Position numbers and translations under genes: made by a program. From positions 24,120,001-24,184,000 of the forward strand of contig OX485806.1 in assembly GCA_950295325.1 (NCBI GenBank): a stretch of DNA of 64,000 bases. Direction: 5' to 3'. This document shows positions 1-12,235 of the stretch, piece after piece. The notes under the pieces are model-generated. The model was not told where the DNA came from. It searched no databases and worked only from the letters and a program-made list of their open reading frames with translations. The DNA comes from Polytrichum commune. Taxonomy: Eukaryota > Streptophyta > Polytrichopsida > Polytrichales > Polytrichaceae. Numbering within the stretch: the stretch's first letter is position 1; each line of letters opens with the position of its first letter.

Positions 1-1934
1 AGGTTTTGAACTGTCAACTACTTCGTTCGGTTTTGGTTACCTCACCATTATCAATTGGCAGTTTAGGGTCATCTTAGACCATGCAAGATCATACGTTACG
101 CACCAAGAATCAACATCAACATATGCTAACTAATAATAGACCAATGAACTCAATGTACGGCCTATATAAACAAGTTCGTAACCTTGCCAAGTCTTAAACC
201 ATTTTGTTGTTTTATATTTATGGGTTTAAGAAATCATTAACAAGTCACTTCAAGTGCACAAAATTTCAACGTGTTGCCACCTCCTCTTCTCTTCTTTTTC
301 AAGTTTTAAAGTTAAACTACGCCACTTGGAGGAAGCAAGGGGTAGTTCCTTATTCTTCCGAAAGTTTCAACACATATTTCTAACCACATTCTTTCCAATG
401 AAACCCAAAGAATACCCTACCATTTTCATCACTCTTTATGTGTACTTAGGGATTTCATGTCAGCATCCGTCAAGTTGCATCACATCTTGTGACAATGATG
501 TGATGCTAGACCAAAATACGTCACTTTGGCAAGGGGGTTAGTCCAACAATGTACCCAGGGGTTAAATGATGCAATCCACCCTTGGTCAACATACTAGTTG
601 GTTGCTAAGTCGACTACTATTTGTAGTGAACAAGGTGGTCAACTATAAAATAGCAGTTTTCTACACATGTTAAAAAATAAAAGTCTGACAATCCATCCAA
701 TAAGATCTAACGATTTGAAATTTTTGGGGTTTATATTATATTATATTATATTATTTCCAATTGGCTAACTGCTCCAATCAACCAAGAGCAATTTGTTGAT
801 TGGTCGACTACTAATAGAAGTTAACTTCTAGGAAACCAAAAAAGAAACAAAATAAAATCCAAAGAATTTGGACCATTAGATCTTGTATCCAATAAGATCT
901 AACAATCCATAAAAAATTTGGAATTTTGGGATTTTTTTAGAAGTTGACTGCTTATAGCACTCGACTAGCGTAGTTGATCAAAAAATTAAAACAATTACCA
1001 CATCAGTGGGTGTAATGTCCATTTGCACATCCTTGATTATACTTACTTCTCTTTTGTAAGGTCAAATGGTTTTTTGACAACCCCACTTCACCTAGGATAT
1101 GAAACACGCAAGATTTACATGATGACAAGCAAATCCAAATTAAGGTTGCAACCACTTTCCTTGGAATTTTTGGAGCTCATAAGAATATTGTATTCATTAT
1201 CAAAGTGAATATTCTTGTGCTCATTAAGTGGTCATATACCCCCTTCCCCGGTAACATGTATATTTACCTTTACATGTATATTTATTGATTTATTACCTTT
1301 GCTCTCTCTAATTGTAAGTAGACTCTACTATTGGTAAGACTAGAGGACTCCACTTTGGGATTCTAAAAGGTAAAGGGGAGTTACCCACTAGTTGAGACTA
1401 TGATGTTACATGATGTTCTCACCTCATAAGTAATGACCGTTAGTTAAGAACACTTAACTCACCCCCAAAGGCATGGAGGGAGGGCTGGATAAATATATGC
1501 TTAACCATGTAGCCAGCCAACCGGAGTAGTTTGGGACCTTGTCTCATGCTACCTGAATGACTAACCCTAGCTACGGGGGGGCCCCGCACTGGCCATGCTA
1601 GCTGGGGGGGCGGTTGGACCCTATAGTGTGGTTGGGGTATTAGAAACTTCTTCTTTGCACTTGGATAATGGTCATGGATGGTACATTGTCTTTTTCAAAA
1701 GCAAGATCACAAGACATTGATACACCATTTCATTCATTACATGGACTCCATGCCTATAATGACTCAATGCTGGCTAAAGAGAGGTTGACCAAGATTTTGC
1801 TAAGGTAAGTTTCAAAAAGTGACTCCTTAGGAGAAATGTATACCTAGATTGTATCAAATTATGGTGATCTTTTCCAAACAATATCTTTCATTCATGTTTG
1901 CAGATGGCAGTTTTTCTAATGGAATTAACCAAAA
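1..1934. other. AT-rich intergenic stretch
   Basis: No coding region is supported. It holds an ATATT-type microsatellite around 730-752, a small hairpin with arms CCAATCAAC/GTTGATTGG near 774-801, and a short direct repeat (CCAATAAGATCTAAC at 697-711 and 889-903) within what may be an old foldback insertion at roughly 590-990. A GC-rich patch with G and C runs lies near 1575-1615. The part 1040-1245 is a dispersed repeat described separately. Confidence 0.6.
1040..1245 (+). repeat. Diverged dispersed repeat, copy 1
   Basis: This segment aligns by eye with 63110-63290. Shared landmarks in the same order are CCTAGGATAT-like sequence, AAATCCAA.TC/TAAATTAAGG, a GGAATTTTTGG-like stretch, ATTATCAA.GTGAATAT.CTTGTG and GGTCATATA. 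Divergence is substantial, so this is an old repeat family. I see no terminal inverted repeats or coding potential that would classify it. Confidence 0.45.
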
Positions 1935-2165
1935 TTCAGGATCAATTAATGGGGAGAACCAACTGCTAGTTACAAATGAGCCAGTTGGGTTTGAGAAATA
2001 ACTGCTTGAAGTTCAAGACTTCAGGAAAATTACTAATCATTTTAGAGGAGTTTATAGAATATACCCAATTTTGATAATAATAAAATCGAAAGATATCAAC
2101 ACGTAACTAGTTGGACTTGGAAATACTAGGATCTTGACTGGTTATGTCCACAAATTTCGAGAATA
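1935..2165 (+). repeat. AACCGGTT-family dispersed repeat, copy 1
   Basis: It shares an ordered string of landmarks with the copies near 2435, 34531, 34751, 35000 and 56500: GGGGAGAACC..C.GYTAGTTAC, GARCCRGTTG, GAAGTTCA..ACTTCAG, ATT.ATCATTTTAGAGGA, GAATATACCC, TCAACA.GTAAC..GTTGGACTTG.AAA.ACTAGG and TATG.CCA.AAAT. The family has no visible coding capacity. It is probably a non-autonomous transposon, but its ends are not defined by this single copy. Confidence 0.5.
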
Positions 2166-2434
2166 CTGCTAGGGATGAAACTTCTTTCAATTAGTAGAGT
2201 TGTATTTAAAGTCTCTTAAAAACTCATGATTTGGTAGGCTAGTACATGACAGTAAAACATGCAACAAATCACACCCAAAAGTGAAACATACTATGTGGGT
2301 ATGGCAAACAAGAACCAAATCCGCGATATTGTGGAGTTTAGAAATATAGTGTTCAACAATTCTTAAGTAGGTGACGTTAAGAAGTGTTCGTTAAGCGCAG
2401 TGTGTACATGTGCGCACTGGATTCAATGACCGGG

Positions 2435-2860
2435 AAGAACTAACCACTAGTTGCAGATGAACCAGTTGAGTTTGAGAAATGACCAGTTGAAGGGTCAAAG
2501 ATGACCTTAGACTACCGGATGATAGTGGAGAGGTGCCCAAAACCAAGTGAAATGCTGGCAGTTTAATATCGAACTCTGAGATCTTCTTTCCACTTGACGA
2601 CAAAAAACTAGCCAGGTGACATTGCATCTCATGTGTTGAAAAATAATAATAATGATAAAATGAAAAATAAAAAACCCAGTTGAAGTTCACAACTTTAGAA
2701 GAATTACCCATCATTTTAGAGGAATCTACACAATATCCCTCAAATTGATAAAGAGCTACCGAAAGATCACAACATGTAACCTTTCCGACTTGAAATCACT
2801 AGGATTTTTTTTATTGGTTATGCCCAAATATCTCCCCAGACATTGACTGGATTGGTGAGT
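2435..2860 (+). repeat. AACCGGTT-family dispersed repeat, copy 2 (interrupted)
   Basis: The left part (2435-2510) contains AACCACTAGTTGCAGATGAACC and GACCAGTTGAAG. The right part (2675-2860) contains GAAGAATTACCCATCATTTTAGAGGAATC, ACATGTAACC and TGCCCAAATATCTCCCC, matching the family landmarks. The roughly 160 bp between are not shared with the other copies and may be an internal insertion or subfamily-specific sequence. The open frame on the minus strand here (2391-2714) is not protein-like. Confidence 0.45.
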
Positions 2861-3408
2861 TTGTGGAGTTCTTTTGCTATTATAATGAAGGCTTAGTTTC
2901 CACCAATTGGCAATGATGTTGTTTTCCTTAAAAGGGGCATTGAGCCCATAAGCACCCAAGCTTTATTGTTAGGACAAAGCATCTCCCCTTTGAGCCAACT
3001 TGACCTCTCCTCCTCCTTTCTCTAGTGTTTTTAGCACCCCCCAACGTCAATGAATTCTTCCACGTTTTCGCAATTATTCTTTACTTTCATTTTGTTTGTT
3101 TGTGTGTGTAGGTGTATTTGTGAATACTTTTGTGACTAGAACCACATGATTGTTAATTTCATTTTCTTGCAACTCAACCCAATATAAGGTAGAGTGTGTT
3201 AATTCAAGATAGAATTTTTTTATAATACTCCCTACATCAAGTTGCTTTTGTAGTTGCCAACTTTATTAATGCGACGTTGAACTTATGCACCACATTCAAC
3301 CGAGATTCTAATCCATTTTAATTGACTAGCTTGCCACATTCTTTTGGTGGAAGCCCATGATATGGAGATGACACCCTTTAGAATGAGGAGAGAGAGTGTA
3401 CCATGCAC

Positions 3409-3818
3409 CACGGGGGGATCACTCCATTGTCAAGTTGAACACCACGTGTGAACAAAGTTTGCTACCCCTATATTACATGTCATAGATAATTATAAAATTT
3501 ATGATGTTTTTTCTACATATAAATTATTATTGATACTATCTTTTTATATTTTTTTGAAAATTTTAATCATCTTCATTTTGTAGTAATTGTTTTAGTTCAA
3601 TTTTGCGTCATTTTAGTTAGAAAAAACATATTTTTATTAAAAAAACAAATCATCAAATTTGGTTACCAATTTTCATTATGTAATAGATATTGTGTATGTC
3701 TACTCGTGAAAAAAAATTGATAGAATTTGGACCCGTTTTGGTGATGCTTTATGTAAAAAGTATATATTTTTTTGTTCGTACGTGGTGTTCAACTTGACAA
3801 TGGAGTGACCTCCCTGTG
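3409..3818. mobile_element. MULE-like MITE, 410 bp, 8-bp target duplication
   Basis: Terminal inverted repeats of about 43 bp begin CACGGGGGGATCACTCCATT on the left and CACAGGGAGGTCACTCCATT when the right end is read inward. Both continue through a GTCAAGTTGAACACCACGT core. The flanks are CCATGCAC (3401-3408) and CCATGCAT (3819-3826), an 8-bp direct repeat with one mismatch. The interior is AT-rich and non-coding. Long inverted repeats with an 8-9 bp duplication are typical of Mutator-like non-autonomous elements; the superfamily is inferred. Confidence 0.7.
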
Positions 3819-5065
3819 CCATGCATTAGAGAGTCCAGAATGTGCACATTGAATTGGAACAATGAAGTGTGAGAAAGGTCTTTTTAAGAGGTAGGGTAGT
3901 GTTATATGGGGTGGCCCCTACACGGCCGTATTTGAAGTAGGAGAATCTAGTGTTATGAACATTACCTAACGGAGTTCCAATGCTTTATGGGACCGGGAAT
4001 CAAACGAGCATTATGCCCCCCGTTCTTCATGGCTTCCTCCTCCTTTCATGTATTGTATAATAAACTACGAGTAATGTGGGTGATGTAGTTGCAATCACTA
4101 ACACACATGTGTAGGTTTGTAATGGCAATTGGCTCCCAAGCCGGATGTTTGACTAGGGCTAGTAACGGGGCCTACCAAATAATCTTGATTAACACTTGTA
4201 CTTTTGAGAGACGATGGTTTGGAATGTCTACTACGCTACGTTTATTTCGATTGGTTGGAAAGTTAGTATTTAGTAAACCATGTCAAGAAGGTGGCTCCCA
4301 AACCCCACCCTTTTGTTGACCTAGGCCTTGTTCACGATGTCGTGTTAGATCCAAAAAGGGAGGCCAACGTATGAGCCGGGGAATGTTATGTTGACAAATT
4401 CACTAGAGATTCCCCACACAATAGAAAAGAAATCACCCATGACTTCCCATCGTATCTATTGCAATGTTGTGATTTCAATTTGCAATGGAGGACAACTTCC
4501 AACATTGTGATCGCAAAACTATGAGAGCTTTTTGATCGGAACCATCTCACCACCAGTCTCATAAAAGTGTACGATTACTAACACCGATCTACCTTAGTCT
4601 ACAAACATCTAGACCTTGCTCATACAAGCCCATGGCTATGCTCAAAGTGAAGCATTCTCATTCACGCCAACACTAGTGGATGACTTGTCTCTCTCTCTTT
4701 CTTTTTCTTTACAAACAATTAGCGTGAGCCAAGGTAAGTTGCTTTTCATGCTGACACGTGGGCCACCCAGTCAAACCAACATATACCTTATTTAAAAGTG
4801 AGTGGAGATGACAAAACAAATGGGCTAAGTTGGTGTGCAAAATACACACGTATTGGCATCAGCTATAGTTACATCTGTCCCAGGTCGGAATTCCACTATT
4901 TAGTTGTGAGGATTCCTTACCAATCAGAGGCTGCCACGAGTGACTCATGGGCCACCTTGTTATAATACTCTTCCCCGCTTGCTCCCCCGGGTTGCTTATA
5001 AGCCCTCCATTGAAAGTATTTAGTATTTAGTGTTTCCACCGAAATGCTTTGGTTGCATGGAAATG
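3819..5065. other. Intergenic, nothing recognised
   Basis: Mixed-composition spacer. A 76-codon open frame at 4089-4319 has no recognisable motif and no support. No tandem repeat or long inverted repeat was seen. Confidence 0.5.
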
Positions 5066-5532
5066 CACCCTAAACTCCGTAGTATCACACTTGTGGCAAC
5101 CAAAGTGCACGTGATATTACGGAGTTTTGTAGTGTTAACATGGATGCGTGATACCCTAGAATTAGTGTAGCATGTGACATTATGGAATAACACAAAGGAG
5201 ATGTGAGGACATTCGTTCTCCCGTCACCTATGCTAGTGTGGTCCTTCCCGGGCGATGTGGCGGACGCATGCACCAACAATCAACAAGTGGCATAAGAGGG
5301 AGAAGGAGAATAAGAATAAGAAGGTGACACTCCACGTGTTGACACATGGCGCAATGCGAGGGTGTGGGTTGACTTTTTGGGTGGTTTGCATTAATGACAA
5401 ATTTCGTGATATAAGGGAGAGAAATGTGACAATAAGGAGTGAGATTTGACCTACGAACATCCGTTCCCTAGGGTTTCAGGATATTAAAGAGTGTGTGACA
5501 TTATGGAGGTTGATATTACAAAATTTAGGGTG
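5066..5532. mobile_element. Putative foldback/MITE with CACCCTAAA ends, copy 1
   Basis: The left end reads CACCCTAAACTCCGTAGTAT. The right end, read inward on the opposite strand, is CACCCTAAATTTTGTAATAT followed by CAACCTCCATAATGTCACAC. A second internal inverted pair, ACTCCGTA...TACGGAGT, lies at about 5074-5125. The related element at 54368-54718 has the same terminal pattern. No clear target duplication is visible, so the boundaries are approximate. The overlapping short open frames on both strands here look like chance. Confidence 0.42.
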
Positions 5533-7949
5533 TACAAGCGGGGGTCCAATTATAAGTGCGGCTCTTATAGAAGCCTTGAGGCATCATGGTGGTGGTCTTG
5601 AATATAAGTGTTGGTAAATGAATATCATTTGTGTCTTCTCCACCATGGTGGCATGCTAGTATGCCACCTAATAAGTTATTAGTTTGTGTATAAGTGCAAG
5701 TAAATTCCAAGGGCCATGATTATTTCATGTTTCCTAGTCACACTTTGGGTGACGAGGATTTGTGTTGCACCCAAGGTCTTTTGTCTAAAAAGAGACCTAG
5801 TCCAATTTATGCCTTCTTGGAACTAGCCTCCAAAATACGTAATTGAAGGTAAGGTAGACATGCCTAAATTGAACAGATCAAAAATCTAGACACCTATATC
5901 TGAGTGGTTTATAGTTAGGTGTGGATCAAAGAACGGACATTAAAAAGAGATATATTTTACTGGACTATGTGTTCAAAATATGTTAACCATTCTAGGTTTG
6001 ATAGTCGACATGATTGGAGGGGATCTAGTTGATCACTTAATGAATAGTAGAATCCTCACTTTGATAATGAATGGGATGTTCGTACGAGCTTTACATATAA
6101 TGAAACAAATGACTACATCCACAATTTGGAGTTGGTGATGATCTCACATTACTTGCACATTTCACATCGTATTGAGAAGTGGGTGCAGTGAGAAAAGTAT
6201 TCAAATAACATGTGTCTATCTTATTCATCTCAAAGGCTAGGTTGGCCAACCATAGGCCCGTCAAAAGCTACATACATAAGGCAGATGTGTCCATTATGGT
6301 TATTTGAATGAGGTTTGGTCTTCTCTAATGTGAAATAAACCATATGGAAAAGTTAGTTTGATGTATAGCAAATCATGTATGATGTCATTGTTGGGAGAAT
6401 GAAATTCAACCCCTACATGCTCAAGCTCATATTGGTTGATTTCGGGATCTCCCTTTGACCAATATCTAAACGTTGATTTCCACGTGCGAAATTGAATTTG
6501 AGAACTTCAACCGTATCAATCAAAGTTTGACTAGCATTAGTACATGTCCATAAAAATTTTAGGTTAATCCAAACACATTTTCTACATCACCACATCACTT
6601 TTTGAAGCCTTGGTCATGGGACATAGTGTATAGTGGAATTAAACCAAGAGATAAAATTTTAATATATATTGGAATAAAAATCACTGAAAATGATTAATAA
6701 GACATGTTTGCTAGGAATATATTTACTAAAATTATAACCCTCTAACATAGAAGTTATTATATGATATTTTTCATGTTGATATGGTCACCTAATTTTGGGC
6801 TAAGACAACTTATTTGGATTCTCTCGTTGCAAACTCCAAACGACCACCAAACATTATCCAATTATGGACATGTAGGATTCCATGTCATTTCATGCCATTT
6901 TCTCATTCATTTCCAGACATGTTCACCAATGCGTTGTGAAAACTCATGTATGAGAGTTAGGGAATAGGGTATCATTGCCAATTTGCTTGAGTGACCAAAC
7001 CATTTACTGGGCGCATGGCATCCGAAGGAAGGCATCGTTGGTGAGGATGGTTACTAACGGTAGAACATGATAATGATGATTGCAGCGGAGGAGGCAATGG
7101 AGTGGAGAATAGCTCAACCCTAAAGTATGGGGAGGAGGCATGGCGGAGGCCAAACAGAGCTACGAGCAATGCGGAAATGAAGCCTCAACCACAATGCTTT
7201 GTAATTCTTGGCATTTTCAAAATGTCACTCTGTTTTCCTTTTGTGGTTCCCATTGCAAACAACCATGGTCATAAAAAGTGTTTTCTATCTTGTACAGCTA
7301 TGTCATAGGTCCTTTGCGGCATGATTTTCTTCTTGGAAACTAGTGATTTCGCTGCAATTTTAGTGGTTTTGGCATTTACAAGCACACTGCAATTATGTCA
7401 AGCATTTTTCACAAAGGACGTGCACCCGACGCCCTAGCAAAAAAAAATTGCATCGTGCACACTTATAACTTTCTTTTCCGTCTATTGTTCATTTTTTCCT
7501 TCCCATTTTTACTTTTCTTGGAATTCACATACTTTGTTCTTGTGTTTTTTCCTCTTCAAAATTGACATTGCAATTCATTGTTGTTGTCTCATGTATTTCC
7601 TATCACATACACATTTGTTGAATTGTTGTTATCTGACACACAATGAGAACCTAATTTTTCTGGGAAAAACCACAACCGCCTATGACGTTTTTCTTGGTCA
7701 CTTAGGCTTGAAGCGATGACATATTTCTTATGTGACACTTGGGAAAACTTTGGCTAACTATTGTTGTGGGATGGTTGTAAACTCTATGTTGGTTGGGAGT
7801 AGGTTGTTGAAGTTTTTCCGCTAAACGGTTACAACTTCCCCACTAGTTATGAACTACCCGTAGCCGCTTCCAACCGGCCCCCGACCAGAGGCTATAACCA
7901 ACAAGCCGGCCATGCACCATGAGGCAAACAACAATCGCTTTGTAGAGCA
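5533..7949. other. Intergenic, nothing recognised
   Basis: AT-rich spacer with no convincing coding region, structured repeat or RNA gene. Short open frames near 6761, 6972, 7102 and 7534 show no family motif and no codon bias. Confidence 0.5.
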
Positions 7950-8339
7950 GTGGGTTACTCCTCGAGTTTACAACGAGTTGCACGTGGAGCTTTTGATGCG
8001 ATCCGAGTGAAGTCAAACAACCCAAACAAAGACCGCAAGGATGTTGTATGTGTTTACAGTGGGACTAAATTCACTAGCAGACTCCAAGCCAAGGAACACA
8101 AGTGTAGGGGTTGCAAGGTGGGATTGATTGTGCATGGTTACAAAAATCCTAGGGAGGGAAGTCCCATGTATCCAAACCTTAAGACAATGGCCTTGGTGAA
8201 CAATTGGAACAAAGCATTTTCAGCGGAGTCACTATCCCAGTTCTTAATTAAGTCAAGTGTGGATGCCGCGCATGATTTGTCAAAAGACCCAAAACTGAGA
8301 ATAGGGTTATGCAACATGTTTGCATGTTACAAACTATGA
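7950..8339 (+). pseudogene. hAT-type transposase N-terminal (BED finger) remnant
   Basis: This 129-codon open frame contains FDAIRVKSNNPNKDRKDVVC followed by VYSGTKFTSRLQAKEHKCRG. That resembles the BED zinc-finger region found at the start of hAT transposases, where the usual pattern is C-x2-C followed by a spaced H/C pair. Here the second cysteine of the first pair is a serine (CVYS), so zinc binding is doubtful. The downstream part (LIVHGYKNPREGSPMYPN onward) has no recognised domain, and no hAT catalytic core follows in frame. I read it as a decayed fragment. The hAT assignment rests on pattern similarity only. Confidence 0.42.
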
Positions 8340-8928
8340 ACAAACTTCCATCTAGGAAATAGCATGTACACAACTGAAGACCTTATGGGAGTAAGGTTGT
8401 GGACGGAAATAGTGCCACACCCATGTAATAAAGGAAAGGGAAAGGGAAAGACATGCAAAGGGGGTTATGAAGCCGGCTCCTCAACTACAAGAGGAAGGTG
8501 CCAAAGTGGAGGAACTTTCTTTTGACATCCAGAACCTAGCTGAGGTCTCGCCAGAGAAATAGAAGACGGCCAAGGATAAAGGGCAAGGTAGTGGCCATTG
8601 TACTAATGCTCCAAGCAATTGGACATAGTCTATCTCCTGCTTTGCCTAAAACCAAATCTGGAACCCCTTCGTACCCAACTAAGGTTGATGTGGCAAGTTT
8701 GGTGGATTTGTTGTTGTTCATGCTCCTTGGTTACGACTAGGAAAGGAAAACATAGAATGATTCCATTGAAAGGATGCAAGAAACACAATATTCATTAAAA
8801 TGAGAGTTTTCCAGTGAATTGAGAGTACATAAAGCAAACTATTAATCCAAGAATGAAATGAAAACCACTGGAAAGTTGTAGAGTACAAGTAAAAAAATAA
8901 CATTTGATTTTCCGCCGTAAATTCCGCC
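8340..8928. other. Spacer downstream of the BED remnant
   Basis: It may include further decayed coding sequence of the same element; the stretch 8440-8560 is purine-rich with a GGGAAA repeat. No frame can be followed with confidence. TTCATTAAAATGAGAGTTTT near 8790 resembles the terminal repeat of the next element. Confidence 0.35.
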
Positions 8929-9294
8929 GTAGTTTCCATTAAAATGAGAGTTATGTTAAGCTGGGAAATCGACTAATTTAGGTCGACTCAACCTAAATTG
9001 ACAACATATTGTCCTCATTTAGGTCGACTCAACCTAAATTGACTAACATATTGTCCTCATTTAGGTCGACTCAACCTAAATTGACTAACATATTGTCCTC
9101 ATTTAGGTCGACTCAACCTAAATTGACTAACATAATTGTCCTCATTTAGGTCGACTCAACCTAAATTGACAACATAATGTCCTCATTTAGGTCGATTCAA
9201 CCTAAATTGACAAAATATTGTCCTCATTTAGGTCGACTCAACCTAAATGAGTCGATTTCCCAACTTAACATACTCCCATTTTAATGGAAACTAC
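8929..9294. mobile_element. MITE, 366 bp, ~45-bp TIRs, internal tandem repeats
   Basis: The left terminus starts GTAGTTTCCATTAAAATGAG and runs through TTATGTTAAGCTGGGAAATC. The right terminus read inward is GTAGTTTCCATTAAAATGGG then AGTATGTTAAGTTGGGAAAT, so the inverted repeats are about 45 bp with few mismatches. The whole interior is a tandem array (8976-9250). No coding sequence is present. No clear target duplication is seen, so the superfamily is left open. Confidence 0.72.
8976..9250. repeat. Seven tandem ~43-bp self-complementary units
   Basis: The core TTTAGGTCGACTCAACCTAA recurs seven times, separated by TTGACTAACATATTGTCCTC-like spacers (42-45 bp period). Within each unit TTTAGGT and ACCTAAA are inverted around CGACTCA, so every unit can form a hairpin. 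The array fills the interior of the 8929-9294 element. Copies differ by one to three bases or short indels. Confidence 0.85.
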
Positions 9295-9659
9295 ACGTTT
9301 GAAGTCTAATCTAGTATTTATCAACCTAACATGACTTTTAGGTGTCCAAATGGCCAATATTATTTTGAGAGGATCCCACTCTCTCAAAATATTGAATATC
9401 GTGTTAAGAGTACAATGAGCTGGTCGACTTTAGAGGCAACTACAGTGCATGGTTCTTGAAAACATTCACGGTAGCGAACAATGCATGGACATTTTCCCTA
9501 CATGTAATTCTAAATGCCTAGTTCCGCATTTCTCACCATTTCATAAGCGATATTGCACGTCCATGTTTGCTTACGTGGAGCGAACATTTATAGTGTGAAC
9601 GTTTCCCCCAGTGGTTACAAAATTGAGTAGTGTTGTTGTGTGTCTGAGTTTGTGCTCGC

Positions 9660-10560
9660 TCCAAGTGGCCATTCATAGAACGGAAAGGTGGCACAAACTA
9701 TAATGCACCCGATTGCCACCCAATCTTGTGCAAAGTTGCACAATCAAGGAATGGGTAACCAAAAGGTCAACAACTTGGTGAGGTATGCGGAATACTACTA
9801 GAAAGTGTGTACATTGGACACCCTGAGGGCCCTCTTGAACGAGAGATAGGAGCATCAGATTGCCGACTATGTCAACCGGAAGCTTGAGGGGTTTGAGGCA
9901 CTAGTTATGCCCCACATAGAGAAAATAACTTGGGATTGGCATATGTTGTTCCACATTTTCACAACTTACCTGCAATTGCAATGAGCTCTCCTGACACACC
10001 CTTGGGAGCACACAAAGGAGGAGGCAATGAAGGTTTGTAACCATGTTCTCGTCTTTCAGTCTATTGAAGTGCATATTCCCAATTCCTTGGTTGGCAATTA
10101 TGGCAAAATTTTACATGAAGCTCCGAGGTATTGACTACCACATGATTCATCCGATGAGCGGTGTAATGTGTCCTTGGAATCAAGACTTGGTTGGCAATTG
10201 GTTTAGGTTACGGATCTTGGTCGGTTACAAAATACATCCTTAGAGAAAACAATTACATATTTCTAGTAGGGGCATAGGAGCCGATGTTGTCAATCAAGGA
10301 GTGGTGAAATGACATCAACGAGCACTTCTCCATGTTGCCCTAGCCTAAAGACGATTGGTGGATAGAGTACAAGAGTTGGGTGCAAGGTGCGCAAGCTAGG
10401 GCAATGCAAACAGTAGATCACATGGGTTGCGGAGTCTTACTACCATTGTTGGTGTTAGGTGAACAAAGTGCTAAACAAATTTTCTACCATGTAGGGAGTC
10501 ACGAAGTGGCTATGTTACATGGAGCACCATGATGTTGGTCTTGTTGTCCACAAGAAAGGT
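9660..10560 (+). pseudogene. Unassigned degenerate coding remnant
   Basis: Several plus-strand runs look protein-like but are broken by stops and frame changes. One run at about 9840-9990 reads QIADYVNRKLEGFEALVMPH followed by IEKITWDWHMLFHIFTTYLQ. Another near 10345-10450 reads DDWWIEYKSWVQGAQARAMQ. I cannot assign a family, and no zinc finger or DDE motif is visible. Its position downstream of the BED remnant (7950-8339) allows it to be part of the same dead element, but this is speculation. A chance origin is not excluded. Confidence 0.3.
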
Positions 10561-11699
10561 GGTCAATCTTTATGTTAATTAATGTGCTTGATGTCCAATA
10601 TTTGGTTATTGTGTTATGGTTACAGCTAGTTTGAGTCCCCCATGTAACCTTCTTGATCCTTGGTTATAAAATCCTTTTGTGTATAATGTTGCAAGTCATT
10701 CTCCCCACTTGGATGAAAAAGAGGACATAATGTGGAGGCAGACAAGCAACCACCTACACTTCGAACACAATGGTCTTCTCAATCAACGTAGAACATGCAC
10801 TACCATCCATGAACTCATTGACAAATGCAACCACATGGTTGAAGTGTGTGACCAGAGAGCCTAGTATGGTGGAATCTTGTGCAAACAGTTCAACACCTCC
10901 AACATTGGTTGTTGTTTCTTTCCCTCCCCTCAACCTGCCGGTTATGAATCCCCTCTCACAAAATGGTCATATTACGTCCAATAACACGCTTGGGACTAGC
11001 ATGGTTACAGAGGTATGTCTTCCTCCAAACGTAACTCGTGAGTTAGAGCCAGGGACGAGAATGTAGAACTCAACTACCTCCACTTGTTTCTAGGATTGAC
11101 CGTATTGTAGTGACTTCGAGCATCATCTAGATTAAGATGATCTAACTACCTATCCTTCTTATTGATCACTATCATTCACCTTCAAGTTTCCATTGATGAC
11201 TTCTTTTTGTTGGTGAACTATAATTCTTTCAGAAGTTCCTCTATCTTGTAATTCTAATGGTGGAACTTTCCACCTTACTTATAAGGCTTTTTATTGAGGT
11301 AGATTCCTCCTTTAATGATATCTCTTTAAATGGTTCCTACCAATTCAAATGTTACTCTTAATCTTTTAGCTTGGTCGTAACAAACTCCTTTGTGTGTCGG
11401 AGGTGTTCATGTGTCATAGTTGTATTTTAGCTCAATTGTTACTACTTAGTGTTGATTGAGGTCACAATTACTTCTTTGGTTGTATCGCACCTCTTCATGT
11501 GTCGTAGTTTTCTTTTTTTTCCTTCGTTTGGTTTTTCAATTGTAGTGATGGAAGTCTATTCTATTTGACTGCTTGGGCTCCTCTTAATTTGTATCAAAGT
11601 TTATTTTCTTGCCGTTCAAGTGTTACTTCAATCTTCTTGTGATAGGAACTAAGTAACTTTGTGCAACATTGTTTGTCATTTTAGTCCCAAGCAACTCTA

Positions 11700-12235
11700 G
11701 TAGACTAAGTATCTCTTGTCGTTGTAGAGCGAGTAGCTCTAGTAGGCTAAGTAACCATGTAACAAGTGTCAAAGAGACCAAGTAGCAAGTAATCAAGTAA
11801 CAGAGTGTCTAAATATCCAAGTATCAAGTTACCTCTTTTTTCCACATAGCTAGGTAGCAAAGTGTCTAAGTATCCAAATGCCAAGTAGCATGTAATCAAG
11901 TTCTTCTTCATTCTAAGTTAGCTAGTTAATTTTCCCTCCAGATAGCTAAGTAACCAAAGAACAAATTTCCTCTTGTCCTCCAAGTAGGTGGGTTTTCTTT
12001 TCCTTCAATAGATAAGTAGCCAAGTGACAAGTTCCTTCTGAGTGACTCTTCTAAAAATCACCAAGTTGCCAAATAACCAAGTATCTAAGTAGCTAAGTAA
12101 CCAAGTAGCCAATCGACCAAGTAGCAAAGTATCCAAGTAACAAAGCAATTTTTGTCTCCTCCATGTCAAATAACCAAGTAGCAAGTACCCTTTGCCTCTA
12201 AGTATACAAGTATCTAAGTAAGAAAGTATTCTTTT
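11700..12235. repeat. Degenerate CAAGTA-type short tandem repeat
   Basis: Dozens of imperfect 8-10 bp units of the type AAGTAACCAAGTAGC and CTAAGTATCCAAGTAACA recur across about 500 bp, interrupted by T-rich spacers. The pattern suggests an old, decayed minisatellite. No reading frame or hairpin accompanies it. Confidence 0.6.
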
